Source: Vibrio metoecus
GTDB taxonomy: Bacteria; Pseudomonadota; Gammaproteobacteria; Enterobacterales; Vibrionaceae
Reading direction: 5' to 3'
DNA length: 64,000 bases
NCBI RefSeq assembly: GCF_009665255.1
Contig: NZ_CP035686.1
Coordinates: forward strand, 2,050,001-2,114,000
Part shown: one piece after another, positions 15,739 to 23,251 of the stretch
How the letters are laid out: each line of letters starts with the position of its first letter
How positions within the stretch are numbered: position 1 is the first letter of the stretch
Position numbers and translations under genes: made by a program
Notes under the pieces: generated by a model
What the model saw: the letters and a program-made list of their open reading frames with translations, nothing else
Databases searched by the model: none
What the model was told of the DNA's origin: nothing

Positions 15739-16812
15739 TTATCCTTGCAAACGATTGTGCAAAAAGGGAATAAGTTCCTGATGCGCACGACGTAATAATG
15801 CCTCAGTCGTTGACCAATTTATACAGCCGTCAGTGATCGAGACTCCGTATTGCATTTTTTCACGAGGCAGATCCGAAGACTGATTTCCTTCATTGAGATG
15901 GCTTTCAATCATCAGGCCAATGATCGAGCGATTGCCTTCACGGATTTGATGAATCACATCTTCTGCCACCAACGGCTGGCGGCGGTAATCTTTACGTGAG
16001 TTCGCATGGCTGCAATCCACCATCAAAGAGGGTTCCAAACGCGCTTTTTGCATCTCTTCTTCACATTCCGCGACAGAAACCGAATCGTAGTTGGTCTGTT
16101 TGCCACCACGTAAAATGACATGCCCATTCGGGTTGCCTTGTGTAGTGAGCAGTGCCACTTGTCCTTCGCGGTTAATTCCCATAAAGCGGTGACTGGATGA
16201 AGCGGCCTGCATCGCATTAATCGCCGTTGCCAAGTTGCCATCCGTGCCATTTTTAAAGCCAATCGGCATAGAAAGGCCACTTGCCATCTCGCGGTGAGTT
16301 TGTGATTCCGTGGTGCGCGCACCAATCGCCGCCCAACTAAAAGTATCCGCCAAGTATTGCGGGCTAATCGGGTCCAACGCTTCGGTTGCCAGTGGGATTT
16401 CCATTTCTGCTAAATCGACCAAGAGTTGACGCCCAACATGCAGACCGTGTTCGATATCAAAACTGCCATCAAGATGCGGATCGTTAATCAGCCCTTTCCA
16501 ACCGACCGTAGTACGCGGTTTTTCAAAGTACACGCGCATTACGATGTAGAGCTGGTCGCTCAGCTGCGCCGAGAGTGCTTTGAGTTTTTTGGCGTACTCT
16601 TTCGCCGCATCCACATCATGAATTGAGCAAGGACCACAGACGATCAGCAAGCGAGGATCGCGTTTGTGGATAATGTCCGCCACCGTCTGACGTGACTCAC
16701 GAATAAACTTACGCGCCTTGTCACTGAGTGGAATCTTGGCTTTTAAGGCATCTGGGGTGATCAATATCTGTTCATCACTGATATTCACATCACTCAATTC
16801 ACTTTTTTTCAT
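15739..16812 (-). CDS. aroF: DAHP synthase, tyrosine-sensitive type
   Basis: First enzyme of the shikimate pathway: condenses phosphoenolpyruvate and erythrose-4-phosphate. 357 residues, type I DAHP synthase. Visible family segments are RDPRLLIVCGPCSIHD (about residue 52), MRVYFEKPRTTVGWKGLINDP (about 93), GARTTESQTHREMASGLSMP (about 166) and VDCSHANSRKD (about 266). The symbol aroF (Tyr-sensitive) is chosen because it is upstream of tyrA and has TyrR boxes ahead of it; the sequence alone does not separate aroF from aroG/aroH with certainty. Confidence 0.93.
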   Translation of the reverse strand: MKKSELSDVNISDEQILITPDALKAKIPLSDKARKFIRESRQTVADIIHKRDPRLLIVCGPCSIHDVDAAKEYAKKLKALSAQLSDQLYIVMRVYFEKPRTTVGWKGLINDPHLDGSFDIEHGLHVGRQLLVDLAEMEIPLATEALDPISPQYLADTFSWAAIGARTTESQTHREMASGLSMPIGFKNGTDGNLATAINAMQAASSSHRFMGINREGQVALLTTQGNPNGHVILRGGKQTNYDSVSVAECEEEMQKARLEPSLMVDCSHANSRKDYRRQPLVAEDVIHQIREGNRSIIGLMIESHLNEGNQSSDLPREKMQYGVSITDGCINWSTTEALLRRAHQELIPFLHNRLQG

Positions 16813-16821
16813 CTCATCACC

Positions 16822-16839
16822 TGTAATTTATTATTTACA
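16822..16839 (-). promoter_or_regulatory. TyrR box proximal to aroF
   Basis: TGTAAT-TTATTA-TTTACA matches eleven of twelve conserved positions of TGTAAA-N6-TTTACA. It is ten bases upstream of the aroF ATG, so bound TyrR could block transcription or early elongation. Confidence 0.75.
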
Positions 16840-16905
16840 CACCTAACAAGGTGAGCTGGAAACTTAAACAGAAAACACGTTAACAGGCTTTAAAAACAAT
16901 GCAAG

Positions 16906-16946
16906 CGTAAATTTAAACCGACATTTAATGTAAATTAAAAATTACA
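16906..16946 (-). promoter_or_regulatory. Pair of distal TyrR boxes upstream of aroF
   Basis: TGTAAA-TTAAAA-ATTACA (16929-16946) matches eleven of twelve consensus positions. A weaker box CGTAAA-TTTAAA-CCGACA (16906-16923) lies 23 bases away centre to centre. A strong plus a weak box in tandem, with another near the start, is the arrangement known for the E. coli aroF-tyrA operon. Confidence 0.65.
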
Positions 16947-17053
16947 CCACTCATTTAATGACACTTGGCACACAAACTGGGGAATAAAGCGTGTTTTGTT
17001 CGCTTTGAGTATCTTAAAATAAGCCGTTTTTCCGCTCAGACGATGGACAGGTT

Positions 17054-18730
17054 ATGGATCTCATCCTCTCATTACTGCAACAGATGTGTGTTTACCTTGT
17101 TCTCGCCTATATGTTGAGTAAAACGCCGATCTTCATTCCTTTACTTAACATTTCTGGTCGGTTTGACCACAAAATCAGTGTTTATGTTCTGTTTTCACTG
17201 TTTTGCATTATGGGCACCTACTTTGGCCTGCAGATCAATGATGCGATTGCCAATACGCGTGCCATCGGCGCTGTGATGGGAGGTCTGTTTGGTGGACCTG
17301 TGATTGGTTTTGCGGTGGGCCTCACCGGAGGCTTACACCGCTATACCTTAGGAGGATTTACCGATCTCGCCTGCGCAATTTCCACCACCGCTGAAGGTTT
17401 AATTGGCGGCTTGCTACACACCTATTTGCTGCGCAAAGGCAAAGGGAAGTTACTGTTTAGCCCAAGTATTGTCTTTGCGGTCACCTTATTTGCCGAAATT
17501 GTGCAGATGCTGATCATCTTGGTCGTGGCTAAACCGTTTGAACAGTCTTACGCACTGGTTTCCACCATCGCCGCGCCGATGATCATTGCTAACTCAGTCG
17601 GTGCCGCACTGTTTATGAGCATCCTGCTCGATCGCAAAACCATTTTTGAAGAGTATTCCGCGACGTTTTCACGCCGCGCTCTGAATATTGCCGAGCGTTC
17701 TGTTGGTATCCTTGCTGCCGGTTTTAACCCAGAAAACGCCAACAAAATTGCCCGAATCGTGTATGAACAGACCAATGTCGGCGCGGTCTCGATCACCGAT
17801 CGCGAAAAGATTCTCGCCTTTGTCGGGATTGGCGATGATCACCATAAACCGAATACACCGATCAGCTCGCAAAGCACGCTCGATGCGATTAATCGCAACG
17901 CCATCATCTATCTCGATGGCAAAGAGCATCCTTATCAATGTTCTTTGTCTCCGACCTGCAAACTGGGGTCTGCGTTAATCATTCCGTTGCGAGCAGGCGA
18001 TCGGGTGATCGGAACCATCAAGCTCTACGAGCCAAAACGTAAGCTGTTTTCCACCATCAATATGTCAATGGCACAAGGCATCGCCCAACTGCTATCCAGC
18101 CAAATTCTGTACGGCGAATATCAGCAAAAACAAATCCTGCTCTCGCGAGCGGAAATCAAACTCCTGCAAGCGCAGGTCAATCCGCATTTTTTGTTTAACG
18201 CACTCAATACCATCAGTGCGGTGATCCGCCGTGAGCCAGATAAAGCTCGCGAGCTGATTTTGCATCTGTCGCAATTTTTCCGCAGCAACCTCAAACAGAA
18301 CGTCGAAACCGTCACTTTGCGTGAAGAGCTTGCCCACGTGAACGCTTACCTCACTATTGAAAAAGCGCGCTTTAGTGACAGGCTCGATGTGGAAATTGCG
18401 ATTGATGATGCCCTGCTAGAACGTAATGTCCCCAGCTTCACTTTGCAGCCTTTGGTGGAAAATGCCATCAAACACGGCACCTCTAACCTACTCGAAGCTG
18501 GCAAAGTGCGCATTTACAGTGAAATGGTTGAAGGGGGAATGCGCGTCGTGGTGGAAGACAACGCCGGACTCTATCAACCACCGAGTGAAGATTATGATGG
18601 TTTAGGGATGCAAATTGTTGAAAAGCGCCTAACCAATAAATTCGGTACAAAATCAGGGCTACAGATTGAAGTAGCACCACAAGAGTACACGCGAATGAGC
18701 TTTATCATTCCCGAACAAGGAACCTACTAA
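17054..18730 (+). CDS. btsS: Sensor histidine kinase BtsS (YehU, LytS family)
   Basis: 558-residue membrane kinase. The N-terminal half is a 5TM LytS receptor domain (about residues 1-200) starting LLQQMCVYLVLAYMLSKTP and containing NTRAIGAVMGGLFGGP. A GAF-like domain follows (about 210-350, with ITDREKILAFVGIGDDHH). The His-kinase part has phospho-His in QVNPHFLFNALNTI and the ATP-binding LVENAIKHG and DGLGMQIVEKRL. It aligns by eye along its length with E. coli BtsS, a high-affinity pyruvate sensor. Its partner btsR starts ten bases downstream. Confidence 0.92.
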   Translation: MDLILSLLQQMCVYLVLAYMLSKTPIFIPLLNISGRFDHKISVYVLFSLFCIMGTYFGLQINDAIANTRAIGAVMGGLFGGPVIGFAVGLTGGLHRYTLGGFTDLACAISTTAEGLIGGLLHTYLLRKGKGKLLFSPSIVFAVTLFAEIVQMLIILVVAKPFEQSYALVSTIAAPMIIANSVGAALFMSILLDRKTIFEEYSATFSRRALNIAERSVGILAAGFNPENANKIARIVYEQTNVGAVSITDREKILAFVGIGDDHHKPNTPISSQSTLDAINRNAIIYLDGKEHPYQCSLSPTCKLGSALIIPLRAGDRVIGTIKLYEPKRKLFSTINMSMAQGIAQLLSSQILYGEYQQKQILLSRAEIKLLQAQVNPHFLFNALNTISAVIRREPDKARELILHLSQFFRSNLKQNVETVTLREELAHVNAYLTIEKARFSDRLDVEIAIDDALLERNVPSFTLQPLVENAIKHGTSNLLEAGKVRIYSEMVEGGMRVVVEDNAGLYQPPSEDYDGLGMQIVEKRLTNKFGTKSGLQIEVAPQEYTRMSFIIPEQGTY

Positions 18731-18739
18731 GGGATTAAC

Positions 18740-19453
18740 ATGTTATCTGCATTAGTCATTGACGATGAACGCTTTGCCCGTGAAGAGCTCGCGGAACTCT
18801 TAGCGGAAAGTGGCCAGATTGAGGTCATCGGCCAAGCCAGCAATGCAATTGAAGGGTTGAAAAAAATCAATCAGCTCAAGCCAGATGTGGTGTTTTTGGA
18901 TATTCAGATGCCGCAAATTTCGGGCATTGAGCTGCTGAGTATGCTTGACCCAGAGACCATGCCTGAGGTGGTGTTTGTTACCGCCTACGATCAATATGCG
19001 CTGCAAGCGTTTGAAGATAACGCGTTTGATTATCTGCTCAAGCCGGTCGACACCGAACGTTTAGCCAAAACCGTGCAGCGTTTGCTGCGCCAACATAAGA
19101 AAAGTGATTACTCACCACTAACGCAACCGAGCTTAGATCAGATTCCTTGCACGGGTTTAAACCGAATTGTGCTACTGCCGATTAATGAAGTGGAATTTGC
19201 CTACAGCGATATCAGTGGCGTCAATGTGCAGACTGCGCAGCAAAAAGCGACCAGTCAATTGACCTTGAAGGTGTTGGAAGAGAAAACCGCGTTAGTGCGC
19301 TGCCATCGCCAGTACTTGGTGAATTTGAAAGCGATTCGCGAAATAAAATTGTTAGAAAACGGGCTGGCGGAGATGATCACTCATGCAGGACATAAGGTTC
19401 CGGTCAGCCGTCGTTATCTTAAAGAGCTGAAAGAGATGCTGGGATTTTACTGA
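18740..19453 (+). CDS. btsR: Response regulator BtsR (LytTR DNA-binding)
   Basis: 237 residues. Receiver domain about 1-120 with acidic pocket DDERF, phospho-acceptor Asp in VVFLDIQMPQ, and conserved TAYDQYALQAF and YLLKPV. C-terminal LytTR domain about 135-237 with RCHRQYLVNLKAIREI and KVPVSRRYLKELKEML, a beta-fold DNA binder that recognises direct repeats. Operon with btsS. Its likely target is the CstA-type carrier at 23252, which has a phased repeat array upstream. A stop-overlapping inverted repeat at 19438-19460 has no T tract. Confidence 0.92.
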   Translation: MLSALVIDDERFAREELAELLAESGQIEVIGQASNAIEGLKKINQLKPDVVFLDIQMPQISGIELLSMLDPETMPEVVFVTAYDQYALQAFEDNAFDYLLKPVDTERLAKTVQRLLRQHKKSDYSPLTQPSLDQIPCTGLNRIVLLPINEVEFAYSDISGVNVQTAQQKATSQLTLKVLEEKTALVRCHRQYLVNLKAIREIKLLENGLAEMITHAGHKVPVSRRYLKELKEMLGFY

Positions 19454-19479
19454 TCCCAGCACCACTTCGATGAGCCAAA

Positions 19480-20472
19480 CTATTCGGAGAACTGCTCGAT
19501 GAAGCGCTGCATATTGGCTGACGCTTGCTGCCAACGCTCTGAGCGCTTCAGTTCACTGTAGCTGAATTGCTGTTTTTTCAGCAGTGCTTCGGCTTGCGGC
19601 ACTTCCATGATCGGAAGGTTATCCAGCACTTCGACTGCCGCTTCACGCTTGTTACACATCAAAATCATGTCACAACCCGCGACCAAGGCTTGATGAGATC
19701 GCTCAACTGGCCCACCCATCACGGCTGCGCCTTCCATGCTCAAATCATCAGAGAACACGATGCCTTTAAAACCGAGTTCTTCACGTAACACTTGTTTTAA
19801 CCAGTAGCTCGAACCGCTCGCGGGTTGAGCATCGTAATGCGGATACACCACATGCGCTGGCATCATGGCATCCAACACTCCTGCCTCAATTTGCGCACGG
19901 AAAATCGCCATATCTTGCGCAATCGTCTCTCGCTCATCGTAAGGGGTTTCTAAATGGGAATCGGCAATCACAGCACCATGACCGGGGAAGTGTTTGCCAG
20001 TGGTCGCCATGCCTACCGCTTTCATGCCGCGCAGAAAAGCACTGCTGTGCTTAAGTACGGTTTGTACATCTTCACCAAAAGCGCGGTTACCAATCGCTTT
20101 ACAAACAAAGCCCATATCGAGCACTGGAGCAAAACTCAAATCGACATCGTGTGCAATCAGCTCTGCCGCCATCAACCAACCGCCTTGTTCAGCGAGCTCA
20201 ACGCCATTCTCAGCACGCGCATAATACTGCGCAGGGGGAATGCGAGAAAAGCCTTCACGGAAACGCTGCACGCGGCCACCTTCTTGATCGACACCAATCA
20301 AAATCGGTCTTTTCGCCGCTTGGCGGATCGCTTTATTGAGAGCCAGCAATTGCTGGTTATCGTGATAGTTGCGACCAAACAGAATCACACCACCCACCGT
20401 TGGGTGCTGCAGAATTTCGCGATCTTCGGCACTCAGTTCGTAACCGGCCACATCCAACCAAAGCGGTCCCAT
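19480..20472 (-). CDS. nagZ: Beta-N-acetylglucosaminidase NagZ
   Basis: Cytoplasmic glycoside hydrolase family 3 enzyme that removes GlcNAc from recycled 1,6-anhydro-muropeptides. 330 residues. Signature IGVDQEGGRVQRF near residue 60, the mobile-loop acid/base motif TTGKHFPGHG near 160-168 with Asp/His, and the nucleophile Asp in VFSDDLSMEG near residue 242. In many Gram-negatives its product induces AmpC-type beta-lactamase. It faces away from anmK-murQ, which handle the later anhMurNAc steps. Confidence 0.96.
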   Translation of the reverse strand: MGPLWLDVAGYELSAEDREILQHPTVGGVILFGRNYHDNQQLLALNKAIRQAAKRPILIGVDQEGGRVQRFREGFSRIPPAQYYARAENGVELAEQGGWLMAAELIAHDVDLSFAPVLDMGFVCKAIGNRAFGEDVQTVLKHSSAFLRGMKAVGMATTGKHFPGHGAVIADSHLETPYDERETIAQDMAIFRAQIEAGVLDAMMPAHVVYPHYDAQPASGSSYWLKQVLREELGFKGIVFSDDLSMEGAAVMGGPVERSHQALVAGCDMILMCNKREAAVEVLDNLPIMEVPQAEALLKKQQFSYSELKRSERWQQASANMQRFIEQFSE

Positions 20473-20577
20473 GCTTGCTCCTTGAAAAAATTGGCAAAAT
20501 TGTCACAAGCCACGAGGTTATTCAGTTTATTTTTCAATTACAATGCCTTTGTTTGAATATGACAGAGGGATAACCAA

Positions 20578-21690
20578 ATGGCAGAACGCGAACTCTATAT
20601 CGGTGTGATGTCGGGAACCAGTTTGGATGGTGTGGATACCGCTTTAGTGGCGCTGCAAGACGATAACATCGAACTGCTGGCTCACCACGACTACCCTATG
20701 CCAGCCGACCTCAAGCAGCGGCTGCTCAATGTCTGCATCGGCCAACCAACCACCTTGATTGCAATGGGTGAATTGGAGCACGATCTGGGGCATTTGTTCA
20801 GTGATGCGGTGCTGGCGCTTTTGCAGCACAGCAGTTATCGTGCCGAGCACATCCGTGCGATCGGCTGTCATGGACAAACCGTGTTCCATCAGCCTACCGG
20901 CACCAAACCTTTTACCATGCAAATTGGCGATGCCAACATTATCGCTACGCGCACAGGCATCACGACTGTCGCCGATTTTCGGCGCAAAGATGTTGCGCTA
21001 GGAGGGCAAGGCGCACCGTTAGTTCCCGCGTTTCATCGCACAATTTTTCATGCTGAGCAATCGACCGTGGTCGTGCTCAATATCGGGGGGATTGCCAATA
21101 TTTCGGTGCTCAAGCCCAATGGTGAAGTGGTGGGCTATGACACCGGCCCCGGCAATATGCTGATGGACAGCTGGTGCCAAAAAGAACGTAACCAGCCTTA
21201 CGATAAAGATGCCCTGTGGGCCAAACAAGGCAGCGTGAATGCCGCATTACTTAGCCATTTAAAACAAGACCATTACTTTGCTCTTCCAGCACCCAAAAGC
21301 ACAGGCCGCGAGCTGTTTAATCTGCCTTGGTTAGAAACGCAGCTCGCCACGTTTTCGGTTGATGCCACTGATGTGCAACGCACCTTGTGTGAATTCACCG
21401 CGCAAACCATTGTTGAGCAAGTCGCACCATTCGCCGAAGGGCCACAACCACAGCTTTTAGTGTGTGGCGGCGGTGCGCAAAATCCTTTACTCATGGAACG
21501 CTTACAAGCCTTGCTGCCAAGCTGGCAAGTTGCCCCAACCACCCAAATGGGCGTGGATGGCGATAATATGGAAGCCATGGCTTTCGCTTGGCTGGCACAA
21601 CGGCGTATACACGGTTTACCCAGTAATTTGCCCGCGGTGACGGGCGCATCACGCCTTGCGAGTCTTGGCGTGATTTACTACCCCGATTAA
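20578..21690 (+). CDS. anmK: Anhydro-N-acetylmuramic acid kinase AnmK
   Basis: Phosphorylates and hydrates 1,6-anhydroMurNAc to MurNAc-6-phosphate using ATP. 370 residues, sugar-kinase/actin fold. The ATP-loop GVMSGTSLDGVDTALV is at residues 8-23, with VLNIGGIANISVL near 163, GYDTGPGNMLMD near 183 and VCGGGAQNPLLM near 298. Divergent from nagZ (105 bases apart) and followed 17 bases later by murQ, so the two genes form a recycling operon. Confidence 0.96.
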   Translation: MAERELYIGVMSGTSLDGVDTALVALQDDNIELLAHHDYPMPADLKQRLLNVCIGQPTTLIAMGELEHDLGHLFSDAVLALLQHSSYRAEHIRAIGCHGQTVFHQPTGTKPFTMQIGDANIIATRTGITTVADFRRKDVALGGQGAPLVPAFHRTIFHAEQSTVVVLNIGGIANISVLKPNGEVVGYDTGPGNMLMDSWCQKERNQPYDKDALWAKQGSVNAALLSHLKQDHYFALPAPKSTGRELFNLPWLETQLATFSVDATDVQRTLCEFTAQTIVEQVAPFAEGPQPQLLVCGGGAQNPLLMERLQALLPSWQVAPTTQMGVDGDNMEAMAFAWLAQRRIHGLPSNLPAVTGASRLASLGVIYYPD

Positions 21691-21707
21691 TCGCTACAGG
21701 AATTTTT

Positions 21708-22631
21708 ATGACCAACGATGCACTTATCGCCGCGCTTTCTCATCTGGTTTCCGAAGGTCGTAACCCCGATACGATGGATATTGATTTGCTCTCATCGCAA
21801 GAAATTGTCGAGCGGCTTAATCAACAAGACAAACAAGTGCCACTGGCGGTGGAAGCGGTATTGCCGCAGATTGCCCAAGCGGTTGATAAAATCACTGCCG
21901 CCTTCAAACAAGGTGGCCGCTTGATCTACTTAGGGGCAGGTACCAGCGGTCGTCTGGGTGTGCTGGATGCCTCAGAATGCCCACCCACTTTCGGAGTGAG
22001 CGATCAAATGGTGATTGGCCTGATTGCCGGCGGCAAAGAGGCGATGTTTACCGCGCAAGAGGGAGCGGAAGATAACGCCACGCTGGGCGCACATGATTTA
22101 CAGCAAATCGACTTTAGCAGCAAAGATGTGCTCGTCGGGATTGCGGCGAGTGGCCGCACACCTTATGTGATTGGCGCGTTAGAGTACGCCAATGATTTAG
22201 GCGCGACGACCATCGCACTCTCGTGCAACCCTGATTCTCCGATTGCCGAAATCGCCCAGATTGCCATTTCTCCGGTCGTCGGGCCGGAAGCGTTAACGGG
22301 TTCAACCCGACTTAAATCCGGTACAGCGCAGAAGTTGGTGCTCAATATGCTCACGACTGCGAGCATGATCCGTCTTGGTAAAAGCTATCAAAATCTGATG
22401 GTCGATGTCCGAGCCACCAACCGCAAGCTGATTGCCCGAGCGGTGCGAATTGTCATGCAAGCGACCGATTGCCAACGCGAAGAAGCAGAAGCACTACTCA
22501 AAGAGAGCCACAACAACGCGAAACTGGCGATTTTGATGCATCTGACCCGCATGAACTACGAGCAAGCGACTGCGAAACTCTCGCAGTCGAACGGCTTCTT
22601 ACGCCGCGCCATGGAAGAGCACGAAGAGTAA
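21708..22631 (+). CDS. murQ: N-acetylmuramic acid 6-phosphate etherase MurQ
   Basis: Cleaves the lactyl ether of MurNAc-6-P to give GlcNAc-6-P and D-lactate. 307 residues, SIS domain with GAGTSGRLGVLDASECPPTFG-type substrate loop near residues 76-96; the Glu in that loop and the one in GAEDNA (near 120) are the catalytic pair in the family. AGGA ribosome binding site precedes the ATG. It takes the product of AnmK, its upstream operon partner. GlcNAc-6-P then joins amino-sugar metabolism. Confidence 0.96.
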   Translation: MTNDALIAALSHLVSEGRNPDTMDIDLLSSQEIVERLNQQDKQVPLAVEAVLPQIAQAVDKITAAFKQGGRLIYLGAGTSGRLGVLDASECPPTFGVSDQMVIGLIAGGKEAMFTAQEGAEDNATLGAHDLQQIDFSSKDVLVGIAASGRTPYVIGALEYANDLGATTIALSCNPDSPIAEIAQIAISPVVGPEALTGSTRLKSGTAQKLVLNMLTTASMIRLGKSYQNLMVDVRATNRKLIARAVRIVMQATDCQREEAEALLKESHNNAKLAILMHLTRMNYEQATAKLSQSNGFLRRAMEEHEE

Positions 22632-22641
22632 TTAGCCAGAG

Positions 22642-22668
22642 AAAAACGAGAGCCTTATAGGCTCTCGT
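22642..22668 (-). terminator. Terminator between murQ and the DUF2799 gene
   Basis: ACGAGAGCC (22646-22654) pairs with GGCTCTCGT (22660-22668) around a five-base loop. On the minus strand it is followed by TTTTT, so it terminates the lipoprotein gene well and can serve murQ weakly. Confidence 0.8.
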
Positions 22669-22673
22669 GCTCA

Positions 22674-23015
22674 TTATTGATTGTACTCATTCCAACCGCG
22701 TTGCCACTCCATACGAAAACGTAGAGATTGCTCAGTACCTTCACAAATCCCTTCATAGTATTGACCACTTAAACCGATTTGATAGGCCGCATTCGGATTG
22801 CAATATTGATCCAATCCTTGCTGATAGCCTTGCTCGTAATCGCTCAACTTTATCGAGCCTAATGTGACTAAGCTTTTATAACTGCGCTGAGAATGCCCAG
22901 CTAACGCATCGTGGTAACCAACTTGGTACCAATTGCCTTCTTTCTCCCACGTTGACTCGCTGGCAGCACAACCGGAGAGCAGCAAAACAACGCTAATCAG
23001 AATCCATTTTTTCAT
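22674..23015 (-). CDS. DUF2799-type lipoprotein
   Basis: 113-residue protein of unknown function. Lipoprotein signal MKKWILISVVLLLSGC with the lipobox LSGC, so the mature Cys is residue 16. Repeated short segments GYHDALAG, GYQQGLDQYC and NAAYQIGLSGQYYEGIC are the DUF2799 pattern. Asp does not follow the Cys (C-A-A), so an outer membrane location is expected by the usual sorting rule. It converges on murQ and diverges from the CstA-type carrier; the repeat array at 23064-23171 lies between the divergent starts, so it could affect both. Confidence 0.85.
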   Translation of the reverse strand: MKKWILISVVLLLSGCAASESTWEKEGNWYQVGYHDALAGHSQRSYKSLVTLGSIKLSDYEQGYQQGLDQYCNPNAAYQIGLSGQYYEGICEGTEQSLRFRMEWQRGWNEYNQ

Positions 23016-23063
23016 GTTTTACCTTGAGTTAATCAGTTCTCAATCTGACGATGAAATGAGCAT

Positions 23064-23171
23064 GCCACTGAATAGCACTGGCTGTCACTTAAATTTATTA
23101 GCTACCGCTGAGGATTCGTTTGCACCACTCAAACGAGCTAAATACCGCTTAATTCACCACACGACCACTGA
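23064..23171 (+). promoter_or_regulatory. 20-bp-phased direct repeat array, probable BtsR operator
   Basis: Eight-base elements start at 23064 (GCCACTGA), 23084 (GTCACTTA), 23104 (ACCGCTGA), 23124 (ACCACTCA), 23144 (ACCGCTTA) and 23164 (ACCACTGA). The interval is exactly 20 bases each time, so all lie on one face of the helix. The last four fit ACC(G/A)CTNA fully; the first differs at one base and the second at two. This resembles the ACC(G/A)CT(C/T)A direct repeats I recall for E. coli BtsR (YehT). It ends 80 bases before the carrier ATG. Confidence 0.75.
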
Positions 23172-23251
23172 CTAGGAAAGCCAGTGAAGCTCGCTTATTG
23201 ATAACTTACTATCCACAGTGAGCTTAATTCATTAACAAAAGGACAAACGCT

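Noticed and set aside
19438..19460. Inverted repeat at the btsR stop as a terminator
   Set aside because: An eight-pair stem exists, but there is no T tract on either strand; not called as a terminator.
19954..20556. 200-codon frame opposite nagZ
   Set aside because: Complement of a well-supported gene, no ribosome binding site and no domain.
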